A stretch of DNA of 24,103 nucleotides from an uncultured Bacteroidales bacterium (GTDB lineage: Bacteria; Bacteroidota; Bacteroidia; Bacteroidales; Muribaculaceae). Of the stretch, positions 1 through 9,542 are shown piece after piece. The stretch's first letter is position 1. The number at the start of each line of letters is the position of its first letter. Made by a program: the position numbers and the translations under genes. Location of the stretch: positions 1 through 24,103 of the forward strand of contig URNY01000022.1 in NCBI GenBank assembly GCA_900549375.1, given 5' to 3'. The notes beneath the pieces were generated by a model. The model was not told where the DNA came from. It made no database searches and saw nothing but the letters and a program-made list of their open reading frames with translations.

Positions 1-3000
1 GATGCGGTTCATATCGTCGAGACTGCCGTCCCAAACTTGCAGGTCGGGGAGACTCACGGCAAAGTAGTCCATGACAACGTTATCATAGAGATGCTGTTTG
101 CCATAATCGACGAGCCTGTTGAAATATGAACGGGCCTTGTTCTCCTCGCCGAGGGCACGGTAGGCGAGTCCGGCATAGAATATCTTGTCGGGCTTGGCAT
201 CGTTATAATACATGGCGGCAGCCGGTTCCGTAGGGCCGAGCGTGGCCTGACGGAAACATCTTTCAGCCTCTTCTTCATTGTCCACAGCTTTGTGGCAGAT
301 GCCGAGGAGATAATAGAAATCATTCTCCTGAGCACCATAGAGTTTACCTTCTCCAAGATGATGGGGATATTCCAGACATTCCTTGAGTAGAGAGATTGCT
401 TCCTGATATTTCTCCTCGGCAATAGCGAGTTTTGCAAGCTCCACGCGTGCTGTCTGATATTGCGCGGGTACTTTCCCTTCGCCTCCCTCCCAGGGATGGA
501 ACTTGTGGGCATCGAGTTTCCGCATGGCCTCCCGATATCGGCCGCATTGATTGAGGAGGGTAATCTCTTCAAGGACAAGGTCATCGCGCCGGCTGATAAG
601 GTCGGGATATTTCCGGAGGAATTCCAGCCGTTCCCCGTGGGGGCGCTGCAACTTTTTATAAAGTTGGTCGAGTTCCATGAGCACGCGGGCATCGTCTCGG
701 TCGAGCGAAAACGCTTTCTCCATAGCTTCAACGGCCTTTTCCGGGTCGTTGCGTTTGTTGAAATATACGAGAGCGAGGTTTCTCCATGTTGTCGGGAAAT
801 CAGGATCGAGTTCGGCCGCTTCCTCCCAGTATTTCTGCGCAAGGTCGTATTGCCTCTTGTCGTAGAAGAGGTTGCCGAGATAATGGTTGGCGCGGGCATC
901 GTCGGGGTTGAGTCGCAATGCATCCCTGAGCGCAAGAACAGCTTCAAGCCGATTCGGGAAAACGAAATCGGGACTCGCGGTGGCACCCTCCCTGAAAGCC
1001 TTGATGGCATTTTCGCGGTCGCCGCTCTCAAGATAAGCTCTGCCGAGATAATAATGTGTCATGGCTGTGATGGCACTCACCTCCTTGGCTAAGTTCCATA
1101 CTCTAAATGCACAATCCCACAAGCCGGCATCGCAGAAATCGAGCGCCAGCTCATCGTAATTATGAGCGTTACCATGCATCAGCTTCCTCATTTTTTCGGT
1201 CTCACCGAGCAGGAAGAGACAGCCGTAGTTGAAAGGATCTATTTTCAGAGACTCTACGCATAATTTCCGGGCATCATCCTCCTTGCCGGTTTTGAGGAGA
1301 ATCGCGGCTTTGAGGGCACGGGCTTTGGCATTATGCCAATTGCGAAGCAACGAGCGGTCCACCTCATAAAGACCCTCCTCGTAATTGCCGCGTCGGCAAC
1401 TTATCTGTGAGCAGGCGAAATATCCGGGGCCCTGCCATGCGCCGTTCCATGTGGCTTTGTAGAAACGGTTGTAAGCCTCGTCGTAGAGTTCCTGATATTT
1501 CAGGGCAAGTCCGAGGTTGTAGATGGGCTCGCCATCGTAGGGGTTCGGGTTGCGTTTCTGAAGAATCTTCACAGCCTTTTCGAGATATTTCCGAGCCACA
1601 TCGAATCTACCCTTGCGGATATACCATAGGCCGAGAGCATTGTTGCAGCGGACATCGTCCGGATCGCGGCGAAGACCCTCCTCATAATAGTCCACAGGCG
1701 AGTAGGTGGCGTGGCGATACTGCTCCAGATGGAGCCCGGTGAGATAGAGCTGTTCCACGGTCTTGATCTGACCGGGAAGCAATGCCGCTTCGGCGGCATC
1801 AGGAATGGGACGGATCTCATCCGGCTCTGCCTCCCAGCTCATCACTACTCGGCCATCCCTGACAAATGACATTGTCAGGTCTGCAAGAGAGGCGCCGTTG
1901 ACATCAATCTCTTTCTCCCATACCTTTTCGGGCGAGATAGTTGCCTCCTCGTTGAGATAGAGATCTCCCTCCTTGTTTTTCAGGATAATAGATACCCTCT
2001 GAGAACTTGTGGCAAAAACTTTGACAAAGGCATTGCCATTGTCCTGCATCTCGATATTCATCAGAAGATCTTTCGTGGCGTTCTTCACCACTCCGAGTTC
2101 ACGATAGGGGAGGAAATACTGGGTGAATTCCTTCTCTTCGTAGGGCATCAGCCAAGTGAAATCAGGCTGGTTTTCAGTATAGACACCCGCCATGAGCTCG
2201 ATATAGGGGCCATCGTCGTCGGTGAGGCAGCGGTCCCAAGCGCGGCCGAAGTCGCCATTTCCCCATGTCCATTGCTTCTTTCCCGGCGACACATGATGCG
2301 AAGCGACATGCAGCATTCCGGCCTGCGTGTCGAATTCATAACCTCCCTCGAAATCATATTTAGAGTTCACGCCCATATAGGATGTAGGCACGAAGATATT
2401 CTTATAGTTGGCGATATCGACCCCGGCGGAATAGTCCATCTTATAATAGGTTCCCGTGGCGATGGGGAAAGAGGAGACCGCGCGCTTGCCATGATCGAAC
2501 ACGGCGTTTATGTCGGGCGGGAAAACCGACCGATAGTGGTCGTTGACCGCCACAGCCGGGTTCGCCCACCAGAGGAACGTCTGCGGGAGGTCGGTGCGGT
2601 TATAGAGCACGCCCCTGATCTCAAGATAAGCGCAGCCCGGACGGAGAGTGAAACCGGCCATCCCTTTCTGGTGGGACATACGCTCCATCTCGCTGACCCA
2701 AACGGTGACCGATCCATCGGCATTCTCCTCAATGGTGCAGTCGACAGGCATATATGTCGAAGGACGATGGTGCTGAGGCCAGTTGAATTCGATGCCTCCC
2801 GAGATCCATGGGCCGGCGAGACCGACGAGCGCAGGCTTGATCACATGGTTGTAATAGACAAAATGACGCTTCTTTATCTTATCGTATGCCATCTGGATTC
2901 GTCCTCCGAGTTCGGGAAGGACCATCACCTTGATGTATTCATTCTCTATGAACACGGCGTTCCATTCGCGGTCGGTTTTTTCATCGGAGATCGATTCTAT

Positions 3001-3129
3001 TACCGGATAGGGATATACAACCCCGCTTGAGCCTTGATAGACCCTCTTTTCAAGGAATATGGGATTCTTTTCCGGTTTTCCTACTTCATAAGTCGGTATC
3101 ACGACCTTCTCTTTCCATGCTGTAACCAT
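1..3129 (-). CDS. DUF5107 and tetratricopeptide-repeat protein (3' partial)
   Basis: An open frame runs without a stop from the ATG at 3129 to the window edge (1043 codons visible), so the C-terminus is missing. There is no signal peptide (start MVTAWKEKVV), so I place it in the cytosol. Residues about 40-330 resemble DUF5107, a galactose-mutarotase-like beta-sandwich common in Bacteroidota carbohydrate loci, with WNAVFIENEYIKVMVLPELG near the start and GGIEFNWPQHHRPSTY further on. From about residue 455 to the visible end there are repeated helical TPR units, for example NALGLWYIRKGRFDVARKYL, THYYLGRAYLESGDRENAIK and ANHYLGNLFYDKRQYDLAQK. It lies 5 bp after the GH2 gene and is surely in the same operon. 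The molecular function of DUF5107/TPR proteins is not established; a role in handling or sensing the sugar released by the hydrolase is inferred from context only. Confidence 0.88.
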   Translation of the reverse strand, partial: MVTAWKEKVVIPTYEVGKPEKNPIFLEKRVYQGSSGVVYPYPVIESISDEKTDREWNAVFIENEYIKVMVLPELGGRIQMAYDKIKKRHFVYYNHVIKPALVGLAGPWISGGIEFNWPQHHRPSTYMPVDCTIEENADGSVTVWVSEMERMSHQKGMAGFTLRPGCAYLEIRGVLYNRTDLPQTFLWWANPAVAVNDHYRSVFPPDINAVFDHGKRAVSSFPIATGTYYKMDYSAGVDIANYKNIFVPTSYMGVNSKYDFEGGYEFDTQAGMLHVASHHVSPGKKQWTWGNGDFGRAWDRCLTDDDGPYIELMAGVYTENQPDFTWLMPYEEKEFTQYFLPYRELGVVKNATKDLLMNIEMQDNGNAFVKVFATSSQRVSIILKNKEGDLYLNEEATISPEKVWEKEIDVNGASLADLTMSFVRDGRVVMSWEAEPDEIRPIPDAAEAALLPGQIKTVEQLYLTGLHLEQYRHATYSPVDYYEEGLRRDPDDVRCNNALGLWYIRKGRFDVARKYLEKAVKILQKRNPNPYDGEPIYNLGLALKYQELYDEAYNRFYKATWNGAWQGPGYFACSQISCRRGNYEEGLYEVDRSLLRNWHNAKARALKAAILLKTGKEDDARKLCVESLKIDPFNYGCLFLLGETEKMRKLMHGNAHNYDELALDFCDAGLWDCAFRVWNLAKEVSAITAMTHYYLGRAYLESGDRENAIKAFREGATASPDFVFPNRLEAVLALRDALRLNPDDARANHYLGNLFYDKRQYDLAQKYWEEAAELDPDFPTTWRNLALVYFNKRNDPEKAVEAMEKAFSLDRDDARVLMELDQLYKKLQRPHGERLEFLRKYPDLISRRDDLVLEEITLLNQCGRYREAMRKLDAHKFHPWEGGEGKVPAQYQTARVELAKLAIAEEKYQEAISLLKECLEYPHHLGEGKLYGAQENDFYYLLGICHKAVDNEEEAERCFRQATLGPTEPAAAMYYNDAKPDKIFYAGLAYRALGEENKARSYFNRLVDYGKQHLYDNVVMDYFAVSLPDLQVWDGSLDDMNRI

Positions 3130-3134
3130 GAGTG

Positions 3135-5888
3135 CTATTGATATATGCTTGTGGCGTTTGTAGTTTCGTTTATTGTATCTGAACCGGTGATGGATTCGAT
3201 TGTCTCGAATGTCACTTCGTTGGCAGGGTTGAATTCTTCCGAATTGAGATATCTCAGGATTCCGTTTCTGAGCGAACGCATCTCGGGTCCGTCGGCATTA
3301 AGATTGATCGATGATACGAAGATTCTGCCGTTGCCGCATTTCGCTTCGAAAATATATCCGAGACGCCGGTTTTTATAGAAATTATCGACCACGCCGACAA
3401 TCGGTTCTATATGTTGTCCGGTATTCTCGTCGACAATTGAATCGAGGAGCATCACTCTCGCGTTCTTCACAGGTCGCCACCATTGCCAGTCGCTGTGGCC
3501 ATCGTTGGGAAATCCTTTCAGCGACGGATGGGCGGCATCGGCGATTACGCCCATTCCGCCTGCCTGTTTCGGGAAATGGACCGGACTCCAGAAAACGGGG
3601 AGGAATTTGCTCTCAATGCCGATCACCTTATCTTGTTCGGGCAGATAGAGAACGGTTCGACCATTATCGAGCGCGGTCCTCGCTTCCCGAAGGTCAGAGG
3701 TGACGGTCACATTTCCGGCAACCGTGTCGCCGACATGAGGATAGACCCAGATATTCCATTCGTTTTCATAATCCGTTCCCTCCAGCCGCAGATTCAGAGT
3801 CAGTTTGGCCGGAGAGACGAATCCGCCGAGCGGAATTTCTATCAAGGCCGCCTCGGCCACTTCTCCCTGAGGAATCAGCGGTGATTGAATTGTTCCGGCA
3901 GCGGAGTGCCCGTTCTCAGCCGCCAGCGTCCATCGGATATCTCGGCCCGACAATCCGGCATCGCTGAAATTCGAAACGAGCACCTTGGCAATGAAATTCT
4001 CATCGGCAGAATAAACGGCTTTAGGGAAAGAGGCAAGCGGCACCACCGGAGCGTTGAACCGGCGGAAACGCTCTCCCGACATACTCGCCTTAGCATCCCA
4101 GAAAGCGTTCAAAAGTCCAACGAGAGCGGTTCCCTGACCCGGGAAATCCTGTATTCCGAGGAGCTGATATCCGGAGAAACCTGGAGTTTTCAAAGCCCTC
4201 TCGATCTCCTCTTTGTAAAGTAGCTCGGCGAACGAAACGGTAGACTTCAGATAATCGTCGGCCTTCTCCAAAAGTCCTTTCTTCTGCAGGTCATTGCGTA
4301 TGGCCTTGAAATTAAGGGGGTCGAGAACGCCGGTGTATTTCTCAATCTCGGCGATGTCGGGATAGACGGCATATTGCCCGATTTCGTGCGAAACGAGAGG
4401 CACGGAGACGCATTCCATCGAATTGTTGTAATTTCTGTCGAAAGCCGGAAGTTCGTTGTCGAAAACGCCCTGGCCTCTTACCCAGCCGTCGTCGGTCCAT
4501 TGAGTTATCAAAAATTCGTCGAAAGGCTCTGCATGACCTCCATGCCCCTTTTCGAAAGTGAAAGATGTGGCGGCATAGAGATGCCGCGGGTCGGTCTCCT
4601 TCATCTGGCTCACAAGATTATTGAGAACCGAAAAATCCTTCTGGAGCTCGTTGCCGCATGTCGACATTATCCATGACGGATGATTGCCATAGTTTTCCGA
4701 CATGTTTATGAACTCATCGCGCAAGAATTCGTTGACCTTCGGATCTTCGCCAATCTTGAGCGACCACACGGGCAATTCCGTCTGAAGGTATATTCCGAGA
4801 CTGTCGGCAAGCTCGAAAGCGGCTTCCGGGGGGCACCACGAATGGAACCGTATATGGTTGAATCCCCATTGCTTTAGTGTCTCCATCTCCTTGAGCCATC
4901 CGGCTTTGTCGGTAGGCGGGACACCGGTAAGCGGGAAGACGCAACAATCGAGCGTGCCGCGCAGGAACGTCTTTTTGCCGTTGACATAAAGGCTTTTTCC
5001 TTGCGATTTCACTTCGCGCATACCGAAATCAGCAGTCCGGGCGGATCCATCGGCCTCTACTTCCAGTCTATATAGTTCGGGCGAAAACTCGCTCCAGAGC
5101 TTGGGATTCTCGATGTCCAGAACCGTTCTGAAATCCGAATCTCCGGCCGGCGCGCTGTATTTGGCCTTTTTTCGGGCAACGACCTTTCCACCGTTTTTTT
5201 CGGTAACGGTCAGCGTGATGTCGGTTTTCCTGTCGCGGCCCGAACGGTTAGAGACAGGGATCCGCACCTCGATGTTTCCCTCTTTTATATCCGGATAGAT
5301 TTCCGGAGATCCCAGATCTAGTTGAGGAATGGCGCAGAGTGTGAAATTGCCGAGGACTCCGTTCCAGACAGTCTGCGTGTCGTCGGTATATGAATGGCAT
5401 AGATTGCTGAAAGAAATATCGCGCTGCAGGCGATTGTCGATGGTTATTTCAATCAGATGCGGGCCCCGGGTCAACGGCGGCAACTCGAATACGTGAGGCG
5501 AGTTGAGGCTGATGTTTTCACCCTTTACCGGCTTGCCGTCTATGCAGACGCGGCTTTTCCAGAGCACTCGTTCCATTGAAAGGCGCAGGGGTTTGCCGGC
5601 CATCTTTTCAGGGATTTCGATAATGCGCGAATATGTGCATGGCCCGATGTAGCTTCTCTTGCGGGTCAGCCTCAACAGCTGGGGTTTCTCCATGGCCGGT
5701 TTTAATGTGGAAGGAATTCCGGCACCTGCCATGTCGAGTGTTCCCGGTAAATTCACTGTATAAGAGCCGATGGAGTCGAGCGTGGCGGTCCACTCTCCGT
5801 CAAGGCTGATGCATTGAGCGGAGAGTATTCCTGAGGAAATAGCCAGCGAGGCTATGAGTGCGGACACTTTGTGAAATTGTCTCATCAT
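3135..5888 (-). CDS. Glycoside hydrolase family 2 protein, secreted
   Basis: A 917-aa exo-acting glycosidase of the GH2 type, probably periplasmic. Residues 1-24 form a signal peptide ending in LSA before Gln25; the Cys at 26 is not in a proper lipobox. A jelly-roll sugar-binding domain follows (about 30-190), then an Ig-like domain (about 195-290), a TIM barrel (about 295-600) and C-terminal beta-rich domains (about 640-900). The expected acid/base is Glu414 in STCGNEL and the expected nucleophile is Glu502 in VSHEIGQYAVYPD; both are present, so the enzyme should be active. The linkage and sugar cannot be read from the sequence. The start overlaps the stop of the transporter gene by 4 bp (ATGA), which suggests translational coupling. 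The overall GH2 assignment is firm; any narrower activity such as beta-galactosidase or beta-glucuronidase would be a guess. Confidence 0.9.
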   Translation of the reverse strand: MMRQFHKVSALIASLAISSGILSAQCISLDGEWTATLDSIGSYTVNLPGTLDMAGAGIPSTLKPAMEKPQLLRLTRKRSYIGPCTYSRIIEIPEKMAGKPLRLSMERVLWKSRVCIDGKPVKGENISLNSPHVFELPPLTRGPHLIEITIDNRLQRDISFSNLCHSYTDDTQTVWNGVLGNFTLCAIPQLDLGSPEIYPDIKEGNIEVRIPVSNRSGRDRKTDITLTVTEKNGGKVVARKKAKYSAPAGDSDFRTVLDIENPKLWSEFSPELYRLEVEADGSARTADFGMREVKSQGKSLYVNGKKTFLRGTLDCCVFPLTGVPPTDKAGWLKEMETLKQWGFNHIRFHSWCPPEAAFELADSLGIYLQTELPVWSLKIGEDPKVNEFLRDEFINMSENYGNHPSWIMSTCGNELQKDFSVLNNLVSQMKETDPRHLYAATSFTFEKGHGGHAEPFDEFLITQWTDDGWVRGQGVFDNELPAFDRNYNNSMECVSVPLVSHEIGQYAVYPDIAEIEKYTGVLDPLNFKAIRNDLQKKGLLEKADDYLKSTVSFAELLYKEEIERALKTPGFSGYQLLGIQDFPGQGTALVGLLNAFWDAKASMSGERFRRFNAPVVPLASFPKAVYSADENFIAKVLVSNFSDAGLSGRDIRWTLAAENGHSAAGTIQSPLIPQGEVAEAALIEIPLGGFVSPAKLTLNLRLEGTDYENEWNIWVYPHVGDTVAGNVTVTSDLREARTALDNGRTVLYLPEQDKVIGIESKFLPVFWSPVHFPKQAGGMGVIADAAHPSLKGFPNDGHSDWQWWRPVKNARVMLLDSIVDENTGQHIEPIVGVVDNFYKNRRLGYIFEAKCGNGRIFVSSINLNADGPEMRSLRNGILRYLNSEEFNPANEVTFETIESITGSDTINETTNATSIYQ

Positions 5889-7303
5889 ACGATTGTTGAT
5901 TCTATTGCCTCGTTTTCAGACTTTACCAAAGTCTTTTCTATCTCTTCGAGGCTTTTGCCTCGTGTCTCGGGAAGACGAAGCGCGAAGAAGATATGTCCGG
6001 CCATGCATATGGCGGAATACAGCCAGAATGTGCCGAAACTGCCCAAAGAGTTGTTGAGAAGAGGGAATGAATAGGTCAGGGTGAAAGAGCCGACCCAAAG
6101 GGCGAACGTACAGGTCGCGACAGCTATGGCGCGCACGCGGTTGGGAAAAATCTCCGCAATCAGCACCCATGTCACAGGGCCGAGGGTCATGGCATAGCAT
6201 GCGATGGCGGCCACGACGAGCAGAATCATGAAAAATCCGGTGACGCCCGAATAATAGCATGTTCCGAGTATCCCGTAGATTATGGCCAGTCCTCCCGCTC
6301 CGATCAGCATCAGCTTTTTGCGGCCGAGGCGGTCGACCGTGTATATGGCGACGAAAGTGAATATCACGTTGGTGATTCCCGTAAGTACGATGTTGAAGAG
6401 CATTTCGCCTAAGTCATATCCTGCATTCGAAAATATTTCCTGTGCATAGTTGAAGATAACGTTAGTGCCGCACCATTGCTGGAAAACAGTGATGACAATC
6501 CCGAGGAGCAGCACAGCTCGATAGGGCTTGCTTAAAAGTGATTTCAGCCCTCCGCGGGAACCACGCTTTTTTTCGGCTCCTTTGGAGACGGATTGGATTT
6601 CCGCTTCCGCATATCTTTCTCCGCCGATTGCGGCGAGGATTTTCCGGGCTTGACCAACACGTCCCTTCATGACAAGCCATCGGGGACTTTCGGGGATAAA
6701 GAAAACCAGAAGAAGGAAAAGGGCCGCGGGGAAAGCTGCGCTCCAGAACATCCATCTCCACCCCCGGAGCGCGTTCCATGAATCGGGAGCGGGAAGCAGA
6801 GTCCCCGCTGGCATAGGCTCCGCTATAAGATAATTCACTATCTGAGCGCCAAGAATGCCAAGAACAATAGTGAGCTGGTTGAGCGAGACAAGTTTCCCCC
6901 GAATCTTCCCGGGAGCGATTTCTGCTATATACATCGGCGAAAGTCCGGAAGCGATTCCGATAGCGATACCGCCGCCGAACCGAGCTGAAAGGAAATAATA
7001 GAAGTCATTGAAAACACCTGTAGCGTAGGCCGAGATCAGAAAAATCAGGGCAGACAGAAGCAAAAGTGGTTTGCGGCCGAGCCGGTCGGCAAGACTACCT
7101 GAAACCATCGCGCCGACAAGACATCCTGCCAAAGCAATGCTCATAGCCAGTCCTTGCTGAGCCGGAGAATTCTCGATTGCGAAGAAAACCTCATAAAATG
7201 GCTTGGCTCCTCCTATCACGACCCAGTCGTAGCCAAAAAGCAGACCGCCCATGGCAGAGACAAGACAAATAAAATAAATGAAAACTTTGTTGAATTTTTC
7301 CAT
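5885..7303 (-). CDS. Sugar-porter family MFS transporter
   Basis: A 472-aa inner-membrane transporter with about 12 hydrophobic segments, probably a proton/monosaccharide symporter. Hallmarks of the sugar porter family are all visible: LLFGYDWVVIGGA in the first helix (19-33), LADRLGRKPL after helix 2 (71-80), PESPRWLV before the central loop (204-211), QQWCGTNVIFNY in helix 7, DRLGRKK in the mirror loop, and PETRGKSLEEIE near the C-terminus. It is the first gene of a three-gene operon with the GH2 enzyme and DUF5107 protein, and is divergent from an AraC regulator. This suggests uptake of the monosaccharide freed by the hydrolase. The substrate (hexose, pentose or uronate) is not determined by these motifs. 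Confidence 0.93.
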   Translation of the reverse strand: MEKFNKVFIYFICLVSAMGGLLFGYDWVVIGGAKPFYEVFFAIENSPAQQGLAMSIALAGCLVGAMVSGSLADRLGRKPLLLLSALIFLISAYATGVFNDFYYFLSARFGGGIAIGIASGLSPMYIAEIAPGKIRGKLVSLNQLTIVLGILGAQIVNYLIAEPMPAGTLLPAPDSWNALRGWRWMFWSAAFPAALFLLLVFFIPESPRWLVMKGRVGQARKILAAIGGERYAEAEIQSVSKGAEKKRGSRGGLKSLLSKPYRAVLLLGIVITVFQQWCGTNVIFNYAQEIFSNAGYDLGEMLFNIVLTGITNVIFTFVAIYTVDRLGRKKLMLIGAGGLAIIYGILGTCYYSGVTGFFMILLVVAAIACYAMTLGPVTWVLIAEIFPNRVRAIAVATCTFALWVGSFTLTYSFPLLNNSLGSFGTFWLYSAICMAGHIFFALRLPETRGKSLEEIEKTLVKSENEAIESTIV

Positions 7304-7319
7304 TGGTAGCTTGTTTCTG

Positions 7320-7347
7320 CAAAATTATCAAAAGCCGCTTTGTCAAA
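7320..7347 (-). promoter_or_regulatory. Promoter of the MFS-GH2-DUF5107 operon
   Basis: On the minus strand TAATTTTG (7327-7320) matches the Bacteroidota -7 box TAnnTTTG. A TTTG at 7347-7344 may serve as the -33 box, although the 16-nt spacing is shorter than the usual 19-21. The predicted transcript start is only about 10 nt before the transporter ATG at 7303. The region shared with the divergent AraC gene (7304-7461) is the expected binding site of that regulator; I could not define an operator. Confidence 0.5.
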
Positions 7348-7401
7348 AAATTGCATTTTTGAATAATTTGATGGACAATCTTACTGTTTTCCGATTCATG
7401 T

Positions 7402-7436
7402 TTTGTATCTCGGCTTACACAAAATGAGTATCTTTG
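7402..7436 (+). promoter_or_regulatory. Promoter of the AraC-type regulator
   Basis: TATCTTTG at 7429-7436 is a perfect TAnnTTTG -7 box. A TTTG at 7402-7405 lies 23 nt upstream, slightly more than the usual spacing for the -33 box. The predicted transcription start is near 7442, leaving a leader of about 20 nt before the ATG at 7462. This short leader argues against the in-frame TTG at 7453 as the start codon. Confidence 0.55.
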
Positions 7437-7461
7437 CATATTATATAAATCTTTGTTCGTT

Positions 7462-8343
7462 ATGAGGATAAAAGATGGATTCAAGGGAGAACGCTATATC
7501 GTTCTGCCGCAGACAGTGATAAGAAATATGGAAGATGATCCGGTTGCCTCGTCTGTGTTCATCACCGACATAGGATATTATCCTAAGGCCCGGTTTCATT
7601 ACAGGAAAAGGGAGAGCGCGATTCGGGAATATGTTTTTATCTATTGCATAGACGGCAAAGGATGGTATTCGCTCGGCGGCAGGAAATTTGAAGTCAACAA
7701 GGACCAATATTTCATTCTCCCTCCAGGCGAGGCTCATGAATACGGGGCGTCCGACGCTCAACCCTGGACTATCTATTGGATACATTTCCGTGGGGTGCTG
7801 GCGCAGTTTTATGCCGGCGACTGCCATGCTCCCAACGATGTCAAGCCGGGCATGAAATCGCGGATAAACAACCGAATAAATCTCTTTGAGGAGATTTTTC
7901 ATACCCTCAACAGCTCGTATGCAATAGAGAGCCTGCGCTATGCGATGGCTACCTTTCAGCATTATCTCGCATCGCTTCGTTATCTTCAGCAATATCGCGA
8001 TGCGGCTTGCAATTCGAATTCTGGAGATGTTGTCAATATGACCATTCATTTTTTTGAAGAGAATCTCGAGCGGCACCTTACATTGAAGGATATTAGCGAG
8101 TCGGTGAATTTATCAGCATCTCGCCTGTCGGCGCTGTTCAGGCAAAAGATAGGATATAGCCCTCTGAGCTATTTCATTTTGCTGAAAGTTAAAAAAGCTT
8201 GCGAACTTCTGGATACTACGGATATGAAAATCAATCAAGTCGGCTCGAAACTCGGGTTTGAGGATCCGTATTATTTCTCGCGTCAGTTCTCAAAAGTGAT
8301 GGGTATGAGTCCGAAATCATATCGCACACGTGCCGGAAACTGA
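7462..8343 (+). CDS. AraC family transcriptional regulator
   Basis: A 293-aa regulator. The N-terminal half is an AraC-type cupin sensor (about 30-115) with the typical ILPPGEAHEYGASD and PWTIYWIHFRG stretches. The C-terminal half holds the paired helix-turn-helix DNA-binding domain (about 190-290): LTLKDISESVNLSASRLSAL is the first HTH, and GFEDPYYFSRQFSKVMGMSP with SYR is the second HTH and signature end. I chose the ATG at 7462 over an in-frame TTG at 7453 because ATG is the usual start and the predicted transcript begins about 20 nt upstream. It is divergent from the transporter operon, so it most likely activates that operon when the imported sugar is bound. The ligand is unknown. Confidence 0.92.
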   Translation: MRIKDGFKGERYIVLPQTVIRNMEDDPVASSVFITDIGYYPKARFHYRKRESAIREYVFIYCIDGKGWYSLGGRKFEVNKDQYFILPPGEAHEYGASDAQPWTIYWIHFRGVLAQFYAGDCHAPNDVKPGMKSRINNRINLFEEIFHTLNSSYAIESLRYAMATFQHYLASLRYLQQYRDAACNSNSGDVVNMTIHFFEENLERHLTLKDISESVNLSASRLSALFRQKIGYSPLSYFILLKVKKACELLDTTDMKINQVGSKLGFEDPYYFSRQFSKVMGMSPKSYRTRAGN

Positions 8344-8457
8344 GAAGCGGAAGACCGGAGCGGGAATTTTGGTATAAAAGACCGTAATATTTATAAGACA
8401 AGTTTGAATTTAAAATTGCAACTTTGCAGACAACTTCATAAAACAATACAAAATAAC

Positions 8458-9542
8458 ATGATCCGCAATACATTATCAGCATTGGCTCTATGCCTGTCGG
8501 TGACGGGCGCCATGGCGCAGACCGTTCCGGAGGCTTCGAAGGCCTATTTCAATCGGAGATAACACCGGAGTCGCTTGTGAGCATTTTCAATGCGCTCGGC
8601 GTGAATCCTGAGGGGAAAGTGGCGGTAAAAATCAGTACAGGCGAATCAGCCCAGAGCAACCAGTTGCGTCCGGAGCTTATCGGCGACCTCGTGAAGAAGG
8701 TGAACGGCACTCTTGTGGAATGCAACACGGCTTACGGCGGCAATCGTTCCAACACTGCCGCCCATCGCCGCGCAATCGAGCAGAGGGGATATGGGAAAAT
8801 TGCTACTGTCGACATCATGGACGAAGATGGCGACATGAAACTCCCGATGCAGGACTCCAAATGGTTTTCGGAAAATCTTGTCGGAAGTCATCTTGCCAAT
8901 TATGACTTCATGATAAATCTCGCCCACTTCAAGGGTCATGCCATGGGCGGTTTCGGCGGAGTGCTGAAAAACCAGAGCATCGGCATAGCCACGCCCGACG
9001 GCAAAACGCGCATCCATACGGCCGGCGCCTATTCCGAACCTCGCTATGTTTTCGAGCAGCCTCACGGTCAGGACGCTTTTCTGGAATCGATGGCCGGCGC
9101 GGCCCAGTCGGTCCATAATTATTTCAAAGGGAAGAAGGGTATAGTTTATATAAATGTTATGAACAATCTTTCTGTGGATTGCGATTGCAACGGCCGGCCG
9201 GCCGCACCGCAGATGAAAGATATCGGCATACTCGCCTCTCTGGATCCCGTTGCGCTCGACAAGGCTTGTCTCGACCTTGTGTTTGACCATACGTCGACGA
9301 CGGGCGACAACAGTGCGCCGCTGATCCAGCGCATCAACAGCCGTCATGGCACGCACACGGTGGATTACGCGGCGGAGATAGGTCTCGGATCGCTCGCATA
9401 CGATCTGATCGACATCACCAATGCGAGCGCCGTTACAGAAATCTCAAACGAAGGGGTCAGAAAATATAACGTGTACGATATGAGCGGCTCGAAAGTGCTG
9501 AGCAATGCCGACAATCTCAGCTCGCTTTCACCCGAAATTTAG
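8458..9542 (+). pseudogene. DUF362 family protein, frameshifted and 3'-truncated
   Basis: The ATG at 8458 opens a convincing signal peptide (MIRNTLSALALCLSVTGAMA, cleavage before Gln), then reads TVPEASKAYF and stops at TAA 8560-8562. The DUF362 body continues in another frame from about 8550 (SEITPESLVSIFNALGVNPE) to the TAG at 9540-9542. One missing base near 8548-8553 would join the two parts. The body has typical family stretches such as VDCDCNGRPAAPQMKDIGIL and INSRHGTHTVDYAAEIGLGS. The last 30 residues (KYNVYDMSGSKVLSNADNL then SSLSPEI) look like the first strands of a type IX secretion C-terminal domain. They stop where the usual GIY plus basic tail would follow, exactly where the 418-bp repeat element begins. 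The ATG at 8490 in the body frame gives an unlikely N-terminus. The function of DUF362 proteins of this kind is not known. The 5' lesion could be a sequencing error. Confidence 0.8.

Noticed and set aside
54..1031. Long open frames on both strands overlapping the left-edge gene
   Set aside because: They are out of frame with the continuous DUF5107/TPR reading frame, which shows clear TPR repeats throughout.
8490..8550. ATG at 8490 as the start of the DUF362 protein
   Set aside because: It gives MPVGDGRHGADRSGG, unlike the family, while the overlapping frame from 8458 is a textbook signal peptide; a frameshift explains both.
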